Positions 37,601 to 45,641 of a stretch of 64,000 bases of DNA are shown here, piece after piece. Source of the stretch: Microbacterium timonense (GTDB lineage: Bacteria; Actinomycetota; Actinomycetes; Actinomycetales; Microbacteriaceae). The stretch covers positions 1 to 64,000 of the forward strand of contig NZ_OLMV01000001.1 of the NCBI RefSeq assembly GCF_900292075.1, in the 5' to 3' direction. The notes under the pieces were generated by a model. That model was not told the origin of the DNA, did not search any database, and saw only the letters and a program-made list of their open reading frames with translations. Numbering within the stretch: position 1 is the first letter of the stretch; each line of letters starts with the position of its first letter. A program made the position numbers and the translations under genes.

Positions 37601-38417
37601 CGCACCCGACGAGCGACCCACGGGCTCCGGCCGGCGGGACCGGCAGCCCTCCGCGCACGATCATGGGGCGGCATCCGACTCGGCGGGAGTGCCGTGGGAG
37701 GGCCGCAGCTTCCACGCCAACCCGCACTCCGCGGACGACGGTTCCGCCGACCCCGGGCTGCTGGCCGCACTCACCGCCTTCCGTGCGGGATCGGGGGACC
37801 AGCGGGCGGTCGTCGACGCCTACCGCACGGCGCGTCTGCTGATCCCGCTCCTCGCCGAGAAGGGGGACCACGGCGTCGGGGCGCACGGACTGGAGGTCGA
37901 CAAGACGCAGGAGCTGTCGATCGTCACCGTCGCCGCTCCAGACGGACGCCGAGTGCTGCCCGTGTTCACCTCCGTGGGCACGATGCGGCGCTGGGATGCC
38001 ACGGCACGGCCCGTTCCCGTCGACGGCGTCCGCACCGCGCTCGCCGCGGTCGCCGACGACACCGATCTCATCGTCGTGGACCCCGGCTCCGACACCGAGT
38101 TCGTCATCCGTCGCCCGGCCGTCTGGGCCATCGGGCAGGGGCACGGGTGGGAGCCCGCCTTCCACTCGCCCGAAGTGGTGGCCGGACTGCATGAGAGCAT
38201 CGGCGGCGAGCTGTCGGTCATCGACCTGGCGGTGGAGCCGGGCGACCCGGACGCTCGTCTACGCGGGCCGGAGCTCGTCGTGCGCCTGCACCTCATGAGC
38301 GGGCTCGACAAGACCGAGCTGGATGCCGTGCTGGCGCGCCTGGCCAAGCGCTGGGCTGCCGACGACCGCATCGCGGTGCTCGTGGACTCGTTGACGGTGA
38401 AACTCGTCCGCGCCTGA
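37584..38417 (+). CDS. SseB-family protein
   Basis: 277 aa overlapping the end of priA by 17 nt. A disordered, polar N-terminus (1-45) precedes an SseB N-terminal domain: [62 protein letters not shown], then [17 protein letters not shown] segments. The molecular role of actinobacterial SseB proteins is not established. Coupling to his genes is positional and recurs in related genomes. Confidence 0.82.
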   Translation: MSPDTDAPDERPTGSGRRDRQPSAHDHGAASDSAGVPWEGRSFHANPHSADDGSADPGLLAALTAFRAGSGDQRAVVDAYRTARLLIPLLAEKGDHGVGAHGLEVDKTQELSIVTVAAPDGRRVLPVFTSVGTMRRWDATARPVPVDGVRTALAAVADDTDLIVVDPGSDTEFVIRRPAVWAIGQGHGWEPAFHSPEVVAGLHESIGGELSVIDLAVEPGDPDARLRGPELVVRLHLMSGLDKTELDAVLARLAKRWAADDRIAVLVDSLTVKLVRA

Positions 38418-38511
38418 GCCCAGTCTCCGAGACCATCCGTCGCCTCCGAATCCGCGAGTGCTTGCGGCGGGCGCGGGCTCGGCGGATGATCGGCTCCGCG
38501 GAGGTGACTCG

Positions 38512-39900
38512 ATGGACGAGGCGACGAACGAACAGTATCGGAGAGCGCTCGAAGCCGCGCACCGGTACGCGCTCGGCTGGCTGGAGTCGGTCCGGGACCG
38601 TCCGGTACGCCCCGAGCTCGACGTCGACGGCGTGCTGGCACTGCTGGAGGAACGTCTTCCGCAAGAGGGCGCCCAGCCGGACGACGTCGTCGAGGAGCTC
38701 GCGGCCGCCGCCGAGGACGGTCTCATGGCGATGGGGTCGCCGCGCTTCTACGGATTCGTCATCGGCGGCACCTATCCTGCAGCGCTCGCGGCCGACTGGC
38801 TGGTCTCGGCGTGGGACCAGAACACGGGGTCACGTCAGCCGACGCCGGCGACCGCCGCGGTGGAGGAAGTGGCCGCCCGATGGCTCGTCGAACTGCTCGG
38901 GCTGCCCGCCGGCAGCGGCGTGGGCTTCGTCACCGGCGCGACGATGGCGAACCTGTCCTGTCTGGTCGTCGCCCGCGACGCGGTCCTGCGGGCTGTCGGC
39001 GCCGACCCGGCGGCGGGCCTTCAGCACGGCCCAGTCGTCCGCTTCCTGGCCGGTGATGCGGTGCACACATCTGTCGTCCTCGCCGGCCGCATCGCCGGAC
39101 TCGGCGCGCCGCGCACCGTGGGCGCCGACGCCGAGGGACGCATCGATGTCGGGGGACTCGAACGGGCGCTCGGTGACGGAGAGGGCCCGGCCATCGTGGC
39201 CTTGCAGGCAGGGGATGTGCATTCGGGCGCGTTCGACGACTTCTCCGCCGCTGTGGACATCGCCCGTCGACACGGCGCATGGGTGCACGTGGACGGCGCG
39301 TTCGGGCTCTGGGCGGCCGCCAGTCCACGCCTGCGGCATCTGACCCGGGGGCTTGCGGAGGCCGACTCGTGGGCGACCGACGCGCACAAGACGCTCAATG
39401 TCCCTTACGACTGCGGTGTCGCGATCGTCCGGGACGAGGCGGCGATGACAGCCTCGCTCGGCGCGCACGCGGCATATCTTCCCGTGGTCGCGAGCATCGC
39501 CGACCCGTATGACCGCGTCCCTGAGCTCTCGCGGCGCGCACGTGGAGTCCCGGTATGGGCGGCACTGCGTTCCCTCGGACGCGATGGCGTCGGGCGACTG
39601 GTCGACGGTCTCGCGGATGCCGCAGCCGGTCTTGCGGCGGGCTTCTCCCGCATCCCCGGACTCGAGGTCCTCAACGACGTGGTCTTCACGCAGGTGTGCC
39701 TGGCCGCTCCGGATGATGCCGCCACCGCTGCCTTGGGGGAGTGGCTGCGCGCGGAAGGAACGGTGTGGGCGTCCTCGTCGACGTGGCGCGGACGCACCGT
39801 TGTGCGTTTCGCGGTGAGCAACCACGGCACGGACGCCGAGGCGGTTCGTCGCACCGTCGACGCCGTGCGACGCGGTGCCGACGCCCTCGGGATCAGGTGA
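38512..39900 (+). CDS. PLP-dependent decarboxylase, group II (aspartate/diaminobutyrate/aromatic amino acid type)
   Basis: 462 aa from ATG 38512 with GGAGGT Shine-Dalgarno. Fold-type I. The PLP lysine is K293 in SWATDAHKTLNVPYDCG, and the ring-stacking region lies in WVHVDGAFGLWAAA. The N-terminal PRFYGFVIGGTYPAALAADWL and QNTGSRQPTPATAAVEEVAARWLVELL match the pyridoxal-dependent decarboxylase family. The substrate is undetermined: aromatic amino acids, glutamate, aspartate or diaminobutyrate are all possible. It stands alone, and its 3' end overlaps the convergent DUF1844 gene by 8 nt. Confidence 0.87.
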   Translation: MDEATNEQYRRALEAAHRYALGWLESVRDRPVRPELDVDGVLALLEERLPQEGAQPDDVVEELAAAAEDGLMAMGSPRFYGFVIGGTYPAALAADWLVSAWDQNTGSRQPTPATAAVEEVAARWLVELLGLPAGSGVGFVTGATMANLSCLVVARDAVLRAVGADPAAGLQHGPVVRFLAGDAVHTSVVLAGRIAGLGAPRTVGADAEGRIDVGGLERALGDGEGPAIVALQAGDVHSGAFDDFSAAVDIARRHGAWVHVDGAFGLWAAASPRLRHLTRGLAEADSWATDAHKTLNVPYDCGVAIVRDEAAMTASLGAHAAYLPVVASIADPYDRVPELSRRARGVPVWAALRSLGRDGVGRLVDGLADAAAGLAAGFSRIPGLEVLNDVVFTQVCLAAPDDAATAALGEWLRAEGTVWASSSTWRGRTVVRFAVSNHGTDAEAVRRTVDAVRRGADALGIR

Positions 39901-40312
39901 CCGGACCGGTCCACTTCTCGCCCGGGCCCTGGCCGATCGGGTCGGGGATGACCGAGGCCTCGCGGAACGCGAGCTGCACCGAACGCAGGCCGTCACGCAG
40001 TGAGCGCGCGTGCATGTCGCTGATCTCGGGCGCACCCGCCGTGATCAGGCCGGCGAGGGCATTGATGAGCTTGCGCGCCTCATCGAGATCGGTCTGCGTG
40101 GCGGGGTCGTCGGCGAGGCCGACCTTGACGGCGGCGGCGCTCAGCAGGTGGACGGCAGTGGTGGTGATCACCTCGACGGCGGGAACGTCGGCGATGTCGC
40201 GGGAGGCCGACGCCGCGGCGCGCTCCTGCTGCTCCCAGCGGGCCTGGCGTTCGGCATCCGGTCCCGCCGTCGCGTCAGCAGTGTCGCCGTCCTGGTCTCG
40301 AATCGTGTCCAC
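39893..40312 (-). CDS. DUF1844 protein
   Basis: 139 aa from GTG 40312. A polar, Asp/Glu/Ala-rich N-terminus is followed by the DUF1844 core [45 protein letters not shown] (in part). It is commonly encoded divergently from infC in actinobacteria, as here. Function is unknown. The conserved helices suggest a small soluble helical protein. Confidence 0.85.
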   Translation of the reverse strand: MDTIRDQDGDTADATAGPDAERQARWEQQERAAASASRDIADVPAVEVITTTAVHLLSAAAVKVGLADDPATQTDLDEARKLINALAGLITAGAPEISDMHARSLRDGLRSVQLAFREASVIPDPIGQGPGEKWTGPVT

Positions 40313-40326
40313 GCCGTTCTCTCTGA

Positions 40327-40597
40327 TAGACTGTTGCGGTCTCCGGTGCGTCTGCACCGGATCGGAAAGAGGATCACATCCCACCCGCGCTTGCCGTTCC
40401 AGGCTACCGGGTCACGCACTCCGCCCCGACCGTTCTGCGGCCGGGGTAGCCGCGGCCAGAACCACGCGGAGGGCTCCGTCACGGAGCAGGGTGCAGAAAG
40501 TCGGCGCTGGAAGCGTCTCGACGGGTGGAGTGGCTCTCGATCCACCCGCGACACACCGTGTCGTGGGGGTTCAGCCCTCATACCCAAGGAGTTCCGC
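40327..40597 (+). promoter_or_regulatory. infC promoter and about 260-nt structured leader
   Basis: A TAGACT -10 element at 40327-40332 implies a start near 40339. The leader then contains several perfect or near-perfect hairpins. TCCGGTGC pairs with GCACCGGA (40342-40361, loop GTCT). CCCCG-a-CCG pairs with CGG-c-CGGGG (40424-40446). CGGGTGGA pairs with TCCACCCG (40522-40548). CGACAC pairs with GTGTCG (40549-40563). The Shine-Dalgarno AAGGAG is at 40586-40591. Such a long leader is unusual in this window and suggests translational or attenuation control of the IF3-L35-L20 operon. Confidence 0.65.
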
Positions 40598-41236
40598 ATC
40601 AGCGATCCCCGCACCAACGACCGCATCCGTGTGCCCGAGGTCCGTCTCGTCGGCCCCAACGGAGAGCAGGTCGGCGTCGTCCGCATCGAGGTGGCGCTGC
40701 GCCTGGCTCAGGAGGCCGACCTCGATCTCGTCGAGGTGGCCCCCAACTCGAAGCCGCCCGTGGTCAAGATCATGGACTACGGCAAATTCAAGTACGAGGC
40801 CGCGCAGAAGGCCAAGGAAGCGCGTCGCAACCAGGCGAACACCGTCCTCAAGGAGGTCCGGTTCCGTCTGAAGATCGAGGCCCACGACTACATCACCAAG
40901 CTCAAGCGCGCCGAGGGGTTCCTCCAGTCCGGCGACAAGGTCAAGGCGATGATCCTGTTCCGCGGTCGCGAGCAGTCGCGTCCCGAGCAGGGCGTGCGCC
41001 TGCTCCGCAAGTTCGCCGAGGATGTCGCCGAGTTCGGCACCGTGGAGTCGAACCCCACGATCGACGGCCGCAACATGGTGATGGTCATCGCCCCGCACAA
41101 GAACAAGTCCGAGGTGAAGACCGAGCAGAACGCTCAGCGCGCCGCGAACAAGGAAGCGGCCCGGTCCGCCCGCAACGGCGGCGCACCGGCGCCGGAGGCC
41201 GAGGCCCCCGAGGCCGAAGCCGCCACGGCCGAATAG
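40598..41236 (+). CDS. infC: Translation initiation factor IF-3, AUC start
   Basis: 212 aa. There is no ATG, GTG or TTG at the right place. The conserved N-terminus [19 protein letters not shown] begins at ATC 40598, which has an ideal AAGGAG 6 nt upstream. Non-canonical AUU/AUC starts are a known hallmark of infC and underlie IF3 autoregulation, because IF3 discriminates against them. The core contains [23 protein letters not shown] and the C-terminal domain up to [11 protein letters not shown]. The last about 40 residues are an Ala/Glu-rich actinobacterial tail. Confidence 0.93.
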   Translation: MSDPRTNDRIRVPEVRLVGPNGEQVGVVRIEVALRLAQEADLDLVEVAPNSKPPVVKIMDYGKFKYEAAQKAKEARRNQANTVLKEVRFRLKIEAHDYITKLKRAEGFLQSGDKVKAMILFRGREQSRPEQGVRLLRKFAEDVAEFGTVESNPTIDGRNMVMVIAPHKNKSEVKTEQNAQRAANKEAARSARNGGAPAPEAEAPEAEAATAE

Positions 41237-41248
41237 GCCCCCACAGAC

Positions 41249-41287
41249 TCCCGCACCAGGCGGGATGAGACTCCCGCCTGGGCGGGA
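41249..41287 (+). promoter_or_regulatory. Twin hairpins between infC and rpmI
   Basis: Two nearly identical hairpins lie in the 72-nt gap. TCCCGC pairs with GCGGGA around ACCAG (41249-41265), and TCCCGC pairs with GCGGGA around CTGG (41272-41287). They stand 8-20 nt before the rpmI Shine-Dalgarno. In E. coli the L20 translational operator lies at this gap, so a similar role is possible. They could equally moderate expression between cistrons. Confidence 0.6.
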
Positions 41288-41308
41288 AGCGAAACGAAGG
41301 AAGAACAG

Positions 41309-41503
41309 ATGCCGAAGCAGAAGACCCACTCGGGCGCCAAGAAGCGCTTCAAGGTCACCGGCAGCGGGAAGCTCATGAAGCAGCAGGCGAACCTTCGCCA
41401 CAACTTCGAGGGCAAGCCCACGCGCCGTACCCGCCGCCTCTCGCAGGACCAGGTCCTCGCCCCGGGCGACGCCAAGGTCGCGAAGAAGCTCCTCGGCCGC
41501 TGA
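41309..41503 (+). CDS. rpmI: 50S ribosomal protein L35
   Basis: 64 aa, complete. [21 protein letters not shown] is the L35 N-terminus, followed by a basic body and LGR end. Shine-Dalgarno GAAGGAAG precedes ATG 41309. Middle gene of the conserved infC-rpmI-rplT operon. Confidence 0.97.
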   Translation: MPKQKTHSGAKKRFKVTGSGKLMKQQANLRHNFEGKPTRRTRRLSQDQVLAPGDAKVAKKLLGR

Positions 41504-41534
41504 GCGCGCCGACGCAAGTTAGGAACCAGAAGAA

Positions 41535-41918
41535 ATGGCAAGAGTCAAGCGGGCCGTCAACGCCCAGAAGAAGCGTCGCGTCATCCTCGAGCGTGCCTCC
41601 GGCTACCGGGGTCAGCGTTCGCGCCTGTACCGCAAGGCGAAGGAGCAGGTCACCCACTCGCTCGTCTACGCGTACCGCGACCGTCGCAAGCGCAAGGGCG
41701 ACTTCCGCCGCCTGTGGATCCAGCGCATCAACGCCGCCGCTCGTCAGAACGGCATCACGTACAACCGCTTCATCCAGGGCCTCGGCCTCGCGGGCGTGCA
41801 GGTCGACCGTCGCATGCTGGCCGAGCTCGCGGTGAACGAGCCCAAGACGTTCGCGTCGCTCGTCCAGACCGCCAAGAACGCGCTGCCCGAGAACGTCAAC
41901 GCTCCCAAGAGCGCCTGA
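41535..41918 (+). CDS. rplT: 50S ribosomal protein L20
   Basis: 127 aa, complete. [15 protein letters not shown] and the [19 protein letters not shown] motif identify L20, an early 23S rRNA assembly protein and known autoregulator of this operon in E. coli and Bacillus. The C-terminus extends about 10 residues beyond the bacterial average. A strong terminator follows. Confidence 0.97.
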   Translation: MARVKRAVNAQKKRRVILERASGYRGQRSRLYRKAKEQVTHSLVYAYRDRRKRKGDFRRLWIQRINAAARQNGITYNRFIQGLGLAGVQVDRRMLAELAVNEPKTFASLVQTAKNALPENVNAPKSA

Positions 41919-41937
41919 GCGCAGCATCCGCTCTCCC

Positions 41938-41975
41938 CGAAAGAGGCGTCCTCCCCACGGAGGGCGCCTCTTTCG
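41938..41975 (+). terminator. Terminator after rplT
   Basis: CGAAAGAGGCG (41938-41948) pairs perfectly with CGCCTCTTTCG (41965-41975). The inner CCTCC/GGAGG extends the stem around a CCAC loop, giving 16-17 bp. It lies 20 nt after the rplT stop and ends the infC operon. Confidence 0.88.
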
Positions 41976-41987
41976 CCTTCCCGAGTC

Positions 41988-42204
41988 GGCCGGGTGCGTC
42001 GGGGACGGTCGGGGGTTCCGCGAGACTTCATCCGGGCGCCGAGACTGCGTGCGTCAGACGCTGTCTCGGCGCTCCAGTGGAGTCTCGCGTCCGGGTGGCC
42101 GGGTGCGTCGCGGACGGCCGGGGGTTCCGCGAGACTTCATCCGGGCGCCGAGACTGCGTGCGTCAGACGCTGTCTCGGCGCTCCAGTGGAGTCTCGCGTC
42201 CGGG
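41988..42204. repeat. Two tandem copies of a 109-bp palindromic repeat
   Basis: Copies at 41988-42096 and 42097-42204 differ at only a few positions. Each contains nested inverted repeats. Outer CGCGAGACT/AGTCTCGCG arms (copy 1 about 42020-42089, copy 2 about 42129-42198) enclose GGCGCCGAGAC and GTCTCGGCGC arms around a 17-nt centre. A GGGC-rich run follows to about 42220. No coding potential is convincing. It resembles REP/BIME-type interspersed palindromes and fills the gap between the rplT terminator and the next promoter. Confidence 0.88.
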
Positions 42205-42260
42205 CGGGCGGGCGGGCGGGGGTGATGGGGAACGGATGCCGCGACCCTAGACTGAGAGCC

Positions 42261-43061
42261 GTGCTCGAGAACCCTCGTTCGCCGCGTGTCCGCGCCGTCG
42301 CCAAGCTGACGAAGCGCAGCGCGCGGCAGGAGACGGGGCTGTTCCTCCTCGAAGGACCTCAGGCCGCGCGCGAGGCCCTGGCCTACCGCCCCGACACGCT
42401 CGTCGAGCTGTTCGCCACCCCGTCGGCGCTCGAGAAGCACGCCGACGTCCGCGACGCGGCGAAGGATGCCGGCCTCGAGGTCGTTTACACGACAGAGGCG
42501 GTGCTCGACGCGATGGCCGACACGGTGACGCCGCAGGGGATCGTCGCCGTGGCCCGTCAGTCGCCCACATCGGTGCGCGAGGTCTTCGCCGCGTCTCCGC
42601 GTCTCGTGGCGATCTGCGAGGAGGTGCGCGACCCCGGCAACCTCGGCACGATCATCCGTGCCGCCGATGCCGCCGGCGCCGACGCCGTGGTGCTCACCGG
42701 ACGCACCGTCGACCCGTACAACCCCAAGGTTGTGCGCGCGACGACCGGGTCGCTCTTCCACGTGCCGGTGGCGCTGGGGGTGGACCTGGCCACCGCGGTC
42801 GAGAAGGCGCGGGCCGCCGGGGTGCGGGTCGTTGCGGCTGATGTCGGGGGAGGCGACTTCCTCGACTCGCGCGCGCTCCTGGCCGAGCCGACGGCGTGGC
42901 TCTTCGGCAACGAGGCGCGGGGCCTCGACGACGACGCCCTCGCGCTCGCCGATCTCTCGCTGCGGCTGCCGATCTACGGCGCCGCCGAGTCGCTGAACCT
43001 CGCGACGGCCGCCAGCGTGTGCCTGTACGAGACCGCGTTCGCGCAGCGTGCCACGCGGTGA
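42261..43061 (+). CDS. SpoU/TrmH-family RNA 2'-O-methyltransferase
   Basis: 266 aa from GTG 42261, 8 nt after a TAGACT -10 element. An N-terminal L30e-like substrate-binding domain (LTKRSARQETGLFLLEGPQAAREAL) is followed by the SPOUT knot with the three signature motifs: EVRDPGNLGTIIRAADAAG, WLFGNEARGL and LPIYGAAESLNLATAASVCLYE. It ribose-methylates tRNA or 23S rRNA. Position after rplT and before pheS is typical of actinobacterial RlmB/TrmH-like genes, but the target base is not readable. Confidence 0.9.
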   Translation: MLENPRSPRVRAVAKLTKRSARQETGLFLLEGPQAAREALAYRPDTLVELFATPSALEKHADVRDAAKDAGLEVVYTTEAVLDAMADTVTPQGIVAVARQSPTSVREVFAASPRLVAICEEVRDPGNLGTIIRAADAAGADAVVLTGRTVDPYNPKVVRATTGSLFHVPVALGVDLATAVEKARAAGVRVVAADVGGGDFLDSRALLAEPTAWLFGNEARGLDDDALALADLSLRLPIYGAAESLNLATAASVCLYETAFAQRATR

Positions 43062-43149
43062 CAGTCTCACCAGCCCCACCTGTTACAACACGGTTAAGAC
43101 GCGGGCAAGCCACTGGCATCGTGTCCGAACGCGGCCCTAGGGTGCTTCT

Positions 43150-43938
43150 ATGACGCCCGACGACAGTGCGCCACCCACCAGCAACATCTCGGTGCGCCGT
43201 GGCGATCCCTTGGTGCAGATCTCGAATGTGCAGAAGCACTACGGAGACTTCCAAGCCCTCAAAGACATCGATCTGACGGTGAACCGTGGCGAGGTGGTCG
43301 TCGTCATCGGGCCGTCCGGCTCCGGCAAGTCGACGCTCTGTCGCACGATCAACCGTCTCGAGACCATCACCAGCGGCACGATCACCATCGACGGCAAAGA
43401 ACTGCCGAAAGAGGGCAAGGCGCTCGCGGGGCTGCGTGCCGATGTCGGCATGGTGTTCCAGTCCTTCAACCTGTTCTCGCACCTGACGATCCTCGAGAAC
43501 GTCACCCTCGGGCCGATCAAGGTCAAGAAGATGAAGCGAGCGGATGCCGAGGCTCTGGCGGCACAGCTGCTCGACCGCGTCGGCGTCGGCCATCAGGCAT
43601 CCAAGCTGCCCGCCCAGCTCTCCGGCGGCCAGCAGCAGCGCGTGGCGATCGCGCGCGCCCTGGCGATGCAGCCGAAGGTGATGCTGTTCGATGAGCCGAC
43701 CAGCGCCCTGGACCCTGAGATGATCAACGAGGTGCTCGACGTCATGGTCGGCCTCGCACAGGACGGCATGACGATGATCGTCGTGACCCACGAGATGGGG
43801 TTCGCGCGCAAGGCGGCGGACCGCGTCGTGTTCATGGCCGACGGGCAGATCGTCGAGCAGGCGACGCCGGAGGAGTTCTTCACCAACCCGCAGAGCGCGC
43901 GGGCCAAGGACTTCCTCTCGAAGCTGCTCACCCACTGA
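43150..43938 (+). CDS. Amino-acid ABC transporter ATPase (GluA-like)
   Basis: 262 aa. Walker A is [19 protein letters not shown]-loop [17 protein letters not shown], signature [17 protein letters not shown], Walker [16 protein letters not shown] and H-loop [18 protein letters not shown]. It matches polar amino-acid importers such as GluA/GlnQ. TAGGGT ends exactly 7 nt before ATG 43150, so the gene is leaderless. First gene of a complete four-gene importer operon. Confidence 0.95.
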   Translation: MTPDDSAPPTSNISVRRGDPLVQISNVQKHYGDFQALKDIDLTVNRGEVVVVIGPSGSGKSTLCRTINRLETITSGTITIDGKELPKEGKALAGLRADVGMVFQSFNLFSHLTILENVTLGPIKVKKMKRADAEALAAQLLDRVGVGHQASKLPAQLSGGQQQRVAIARALAMQPKVMLFDEPTSALDPEMINEVLDVMVGLAQDGMTMIVVTHEMGFARKAADRVVFMADGQIVEQATPEEFFTNPQSARAKDFLSKLLTH

Positions 43939-43998
43939 CGTCCGCGCCCGCACCGGCGCGGCGATGAAGATACACACGGAACGGACTTGGAGGATCAC

Positions 43999-44916
43999 AT
44001 GCGAAAGCTACGGATCGGCGGCGCGCTCGCAGGCATTGCGATCGCGGCGCTGGCGCTCACCGCGTGCAACAGCGGCACGCCGGGCGCATCACCGTCGGAA
44101 TCGGCGGGCGGTGGCGATGGGGAGGCCTCGAGCACGCCGTGGGAGGTCGCCACCGATGTCACGATCGAGGGCAGCCCGACGTTCGACGCCATGACCGAGC
44201 GCGGCTCGGTGAAGGTGGGCGTGAAGGAGGACCAGCCGGGGCTCGGCTACCTCGACCCGACGACCGGTGAGCGCACCGGCTTCGACATCGACATCGCGCG
44301 CTGGATCGCGGCGTCGCTCGGCTTCGACGAGGATCAGATCGAGTTCCAGGCGATCCCGTCGGCCAACCGCGAGCAGGCGATCGTGAACGGCGACATCGAC
44401 TACTACGTCGGCACGTACTCCATCACCGACAAGCGCAAGGAGCAGATCTCCTTCGCGGGACCCTACTTCGTGACGGGGCAGGGCCTGCTCGTGGCCGCGG
44501 ACAACGACACCATCGACGGACCCGACTCGCTGACGTCCGACATGGTCGTGTGCTCGGCCACCGGCTCCACCTCGATCCAGCGCATCAAGGACCTCGGCAC
44601 CGCGCAGACGAAGGAGTACGACACGTACTCCGCCTGTGTCGAGGACCTGAAGAACGGCCAGGTCGACGCGGTCACCACCGACGAGGCCATCCTCATCGGC
44701 TACGCGGCACAGGACCCTGACAACCTGAAGGTCGTCGGCGACGTCTTCAGCGAAGAGCGCTACGGCGTGGGCCTGGCCAAGGACGACGTCGCGCTGCAGG
44801 AGTTCATCAACACGATGTTCACCGACGGCGGCGACATCTGGCAGCAGATCTTCGACAACAACCTCGGCGACGCCGGGGTCGAAGGCGAGCAGCCTGAGGT
44901 CGACCCGACGAGCTGA
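43999..44916 (+). CDS. Glutamate-type ABC transporter substrate-binding lipoprotein (GluB-like)
   Basis: 305 aa from ATG 43999, Shine-Dalgarno TTGGAGG. The signal peptide ends in the lipobox LTAC with lipidated C23, followed by a Gly/Ser-rich linker and a family 3 solute-binding domain: GSVKVGVKEDQPGLGYLDPTTGERTGFDIDIARWIA, then NGDIDYYVGTYSITDKRKEQISFAGPYF. Specificity for glutamate is inferred from similarity to GluB. The protein is anchored outside the membrane. Confidence 0.93.
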   Translation: MRKLRIGGALAGIAIAALALTACNSGTPGASPSESAGGGDGEASSTPWEVATDVTIEGSPTFDAMTERGSVKVGVKEDQPGLGYLDPTTGERTGFDIDIARWIAASLGFDEDQIEFQAIPSANREQAIVNGDIDYYVGTYSITDKRKEQISFAGPYFVTGQGLLVAADNDTIDGPDSLTSDMVVCSATGSTSIQRIKDLGTAQTKEYDTYSACVEDLKNGQVDAVTTDEAILIGYAAQDPDNLKVVGDVFSEERYGVGLAKDDVALQEFINTMFTDGGDIWQQIFDNNLGDAGVEGEQPEVDPTS

Positions 44917-44923
44917 CCGGCAA

Positions 44924-44958
44924 CTCGTGGCGGCGCCGCACACCGGCGCCGCCACGAG
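44924..44958 (+). terminator. Intercistronic hairpin after the binding-protein gene
   Basis: A perfect 15-bp stem (44924-44938 with 44944-44958) with a CACAC loop begins 7 nt after the stop, followed by ACGTTTCTT. It lies between the binding-protein gene and the permease genes. It would act as a partial terminator or 3'-end stabiliser that makes the binding protein more abundant than the membrane subunits. Confidence 0.75.
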
Positions 44959-44993
44959 ACGTTTCTTGATCGGTTCTGAACAGAAGGCGGCGC

Positions 44994-45641
44994 ATGGGAG
45001 TCATCACGGACAACCTCGACCTGTGGGGCGAGGCCATTGTCGGGACCCTGATCCTGTTCTTCGGGGGCGGCCTGATCGCCCTCGTGCTCGGCTTCATCGT
45101 CGGGGCCATGCGGGTATCGCCGGTGCCCATCGCGCGCAGCGTGGGGGCCGTCTACGTGAACTGGATCCGCAACACCCCGCTGACGCTCGTGATGTTCTTC
45201 TTCGCGTTCTGTCTGCCGATCCTCCTGCAGCAGCGCGTCTCACCGATCGTCCTGGCCACCGCCGCGCTCGGCATCTACACGGCCACGTATGTCGCCGAGA
45301 CGCTCCGGTCCGGCGTCAACACCGTCCCAGTCGGGCAGGCCGAGGCCGCGCGAGCGCTCGGCCTGACCTTCGGGCAGGTCATGACCCTCGTCGTGCTGCC
45401 CCAGGCGACGCGGTCGGTCATCCCGCCGATGATGAGCGTGTTCATCGCTCTGCTGAAGAACACGACGGTCGCCGCCGGCTTCTCCGTGCTGAATCTGGGA
45501 TCGGTGCGCGCATGGCTCAGTGAGCGCGGCGAGAACCAGCTCATCGTGCTGCTCTGGGTGATGGTCATCTTCGTCGTGCTGGTGCTGCTGCTGGCGTGGC
45601 TGCAACGCACCCTGGAGCGCAAGTGGAGGATCGCGCGATGA
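44994..45641 (+). CDS. Amino-acid ABC transporter permease (GluC-like)
   Basis: 215 aa with about five membrane helices. The HisM/GlnP-type signature is visible in TYVAETLRSGVNTVPVGQAEAARALGLTFGQVM, the EAA loop that contacts the ATPase. Start ATG 44994. It overlaps the second permease gene by ATGA. Confidence 0.93.
   Translation: MGVITDNLDLWGEAIVGTLILFFGGGLIALVLGFIVGAMRVSPVPIARSVGAVYVNWIRNTPLTLVMFFFAFCLPILLQQRVSPIVLATAALGIYTATYVAETLRSGVNTVPVGQAEAARALGLTFGQVMTLVVLPQATRSVIPPMMSVFIALLKNTTVAAGFSVLNLGSVRAWLSERGENQLIVLLWVMVIFVVLVLLLAWLQRTLERKWRIAR

Noticed and set aside
41988..42204. CRISPR array
   Set aside because: Only two long units, directly adjacent with no unique spacers and with internal palindromes. 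There are no cas genes.
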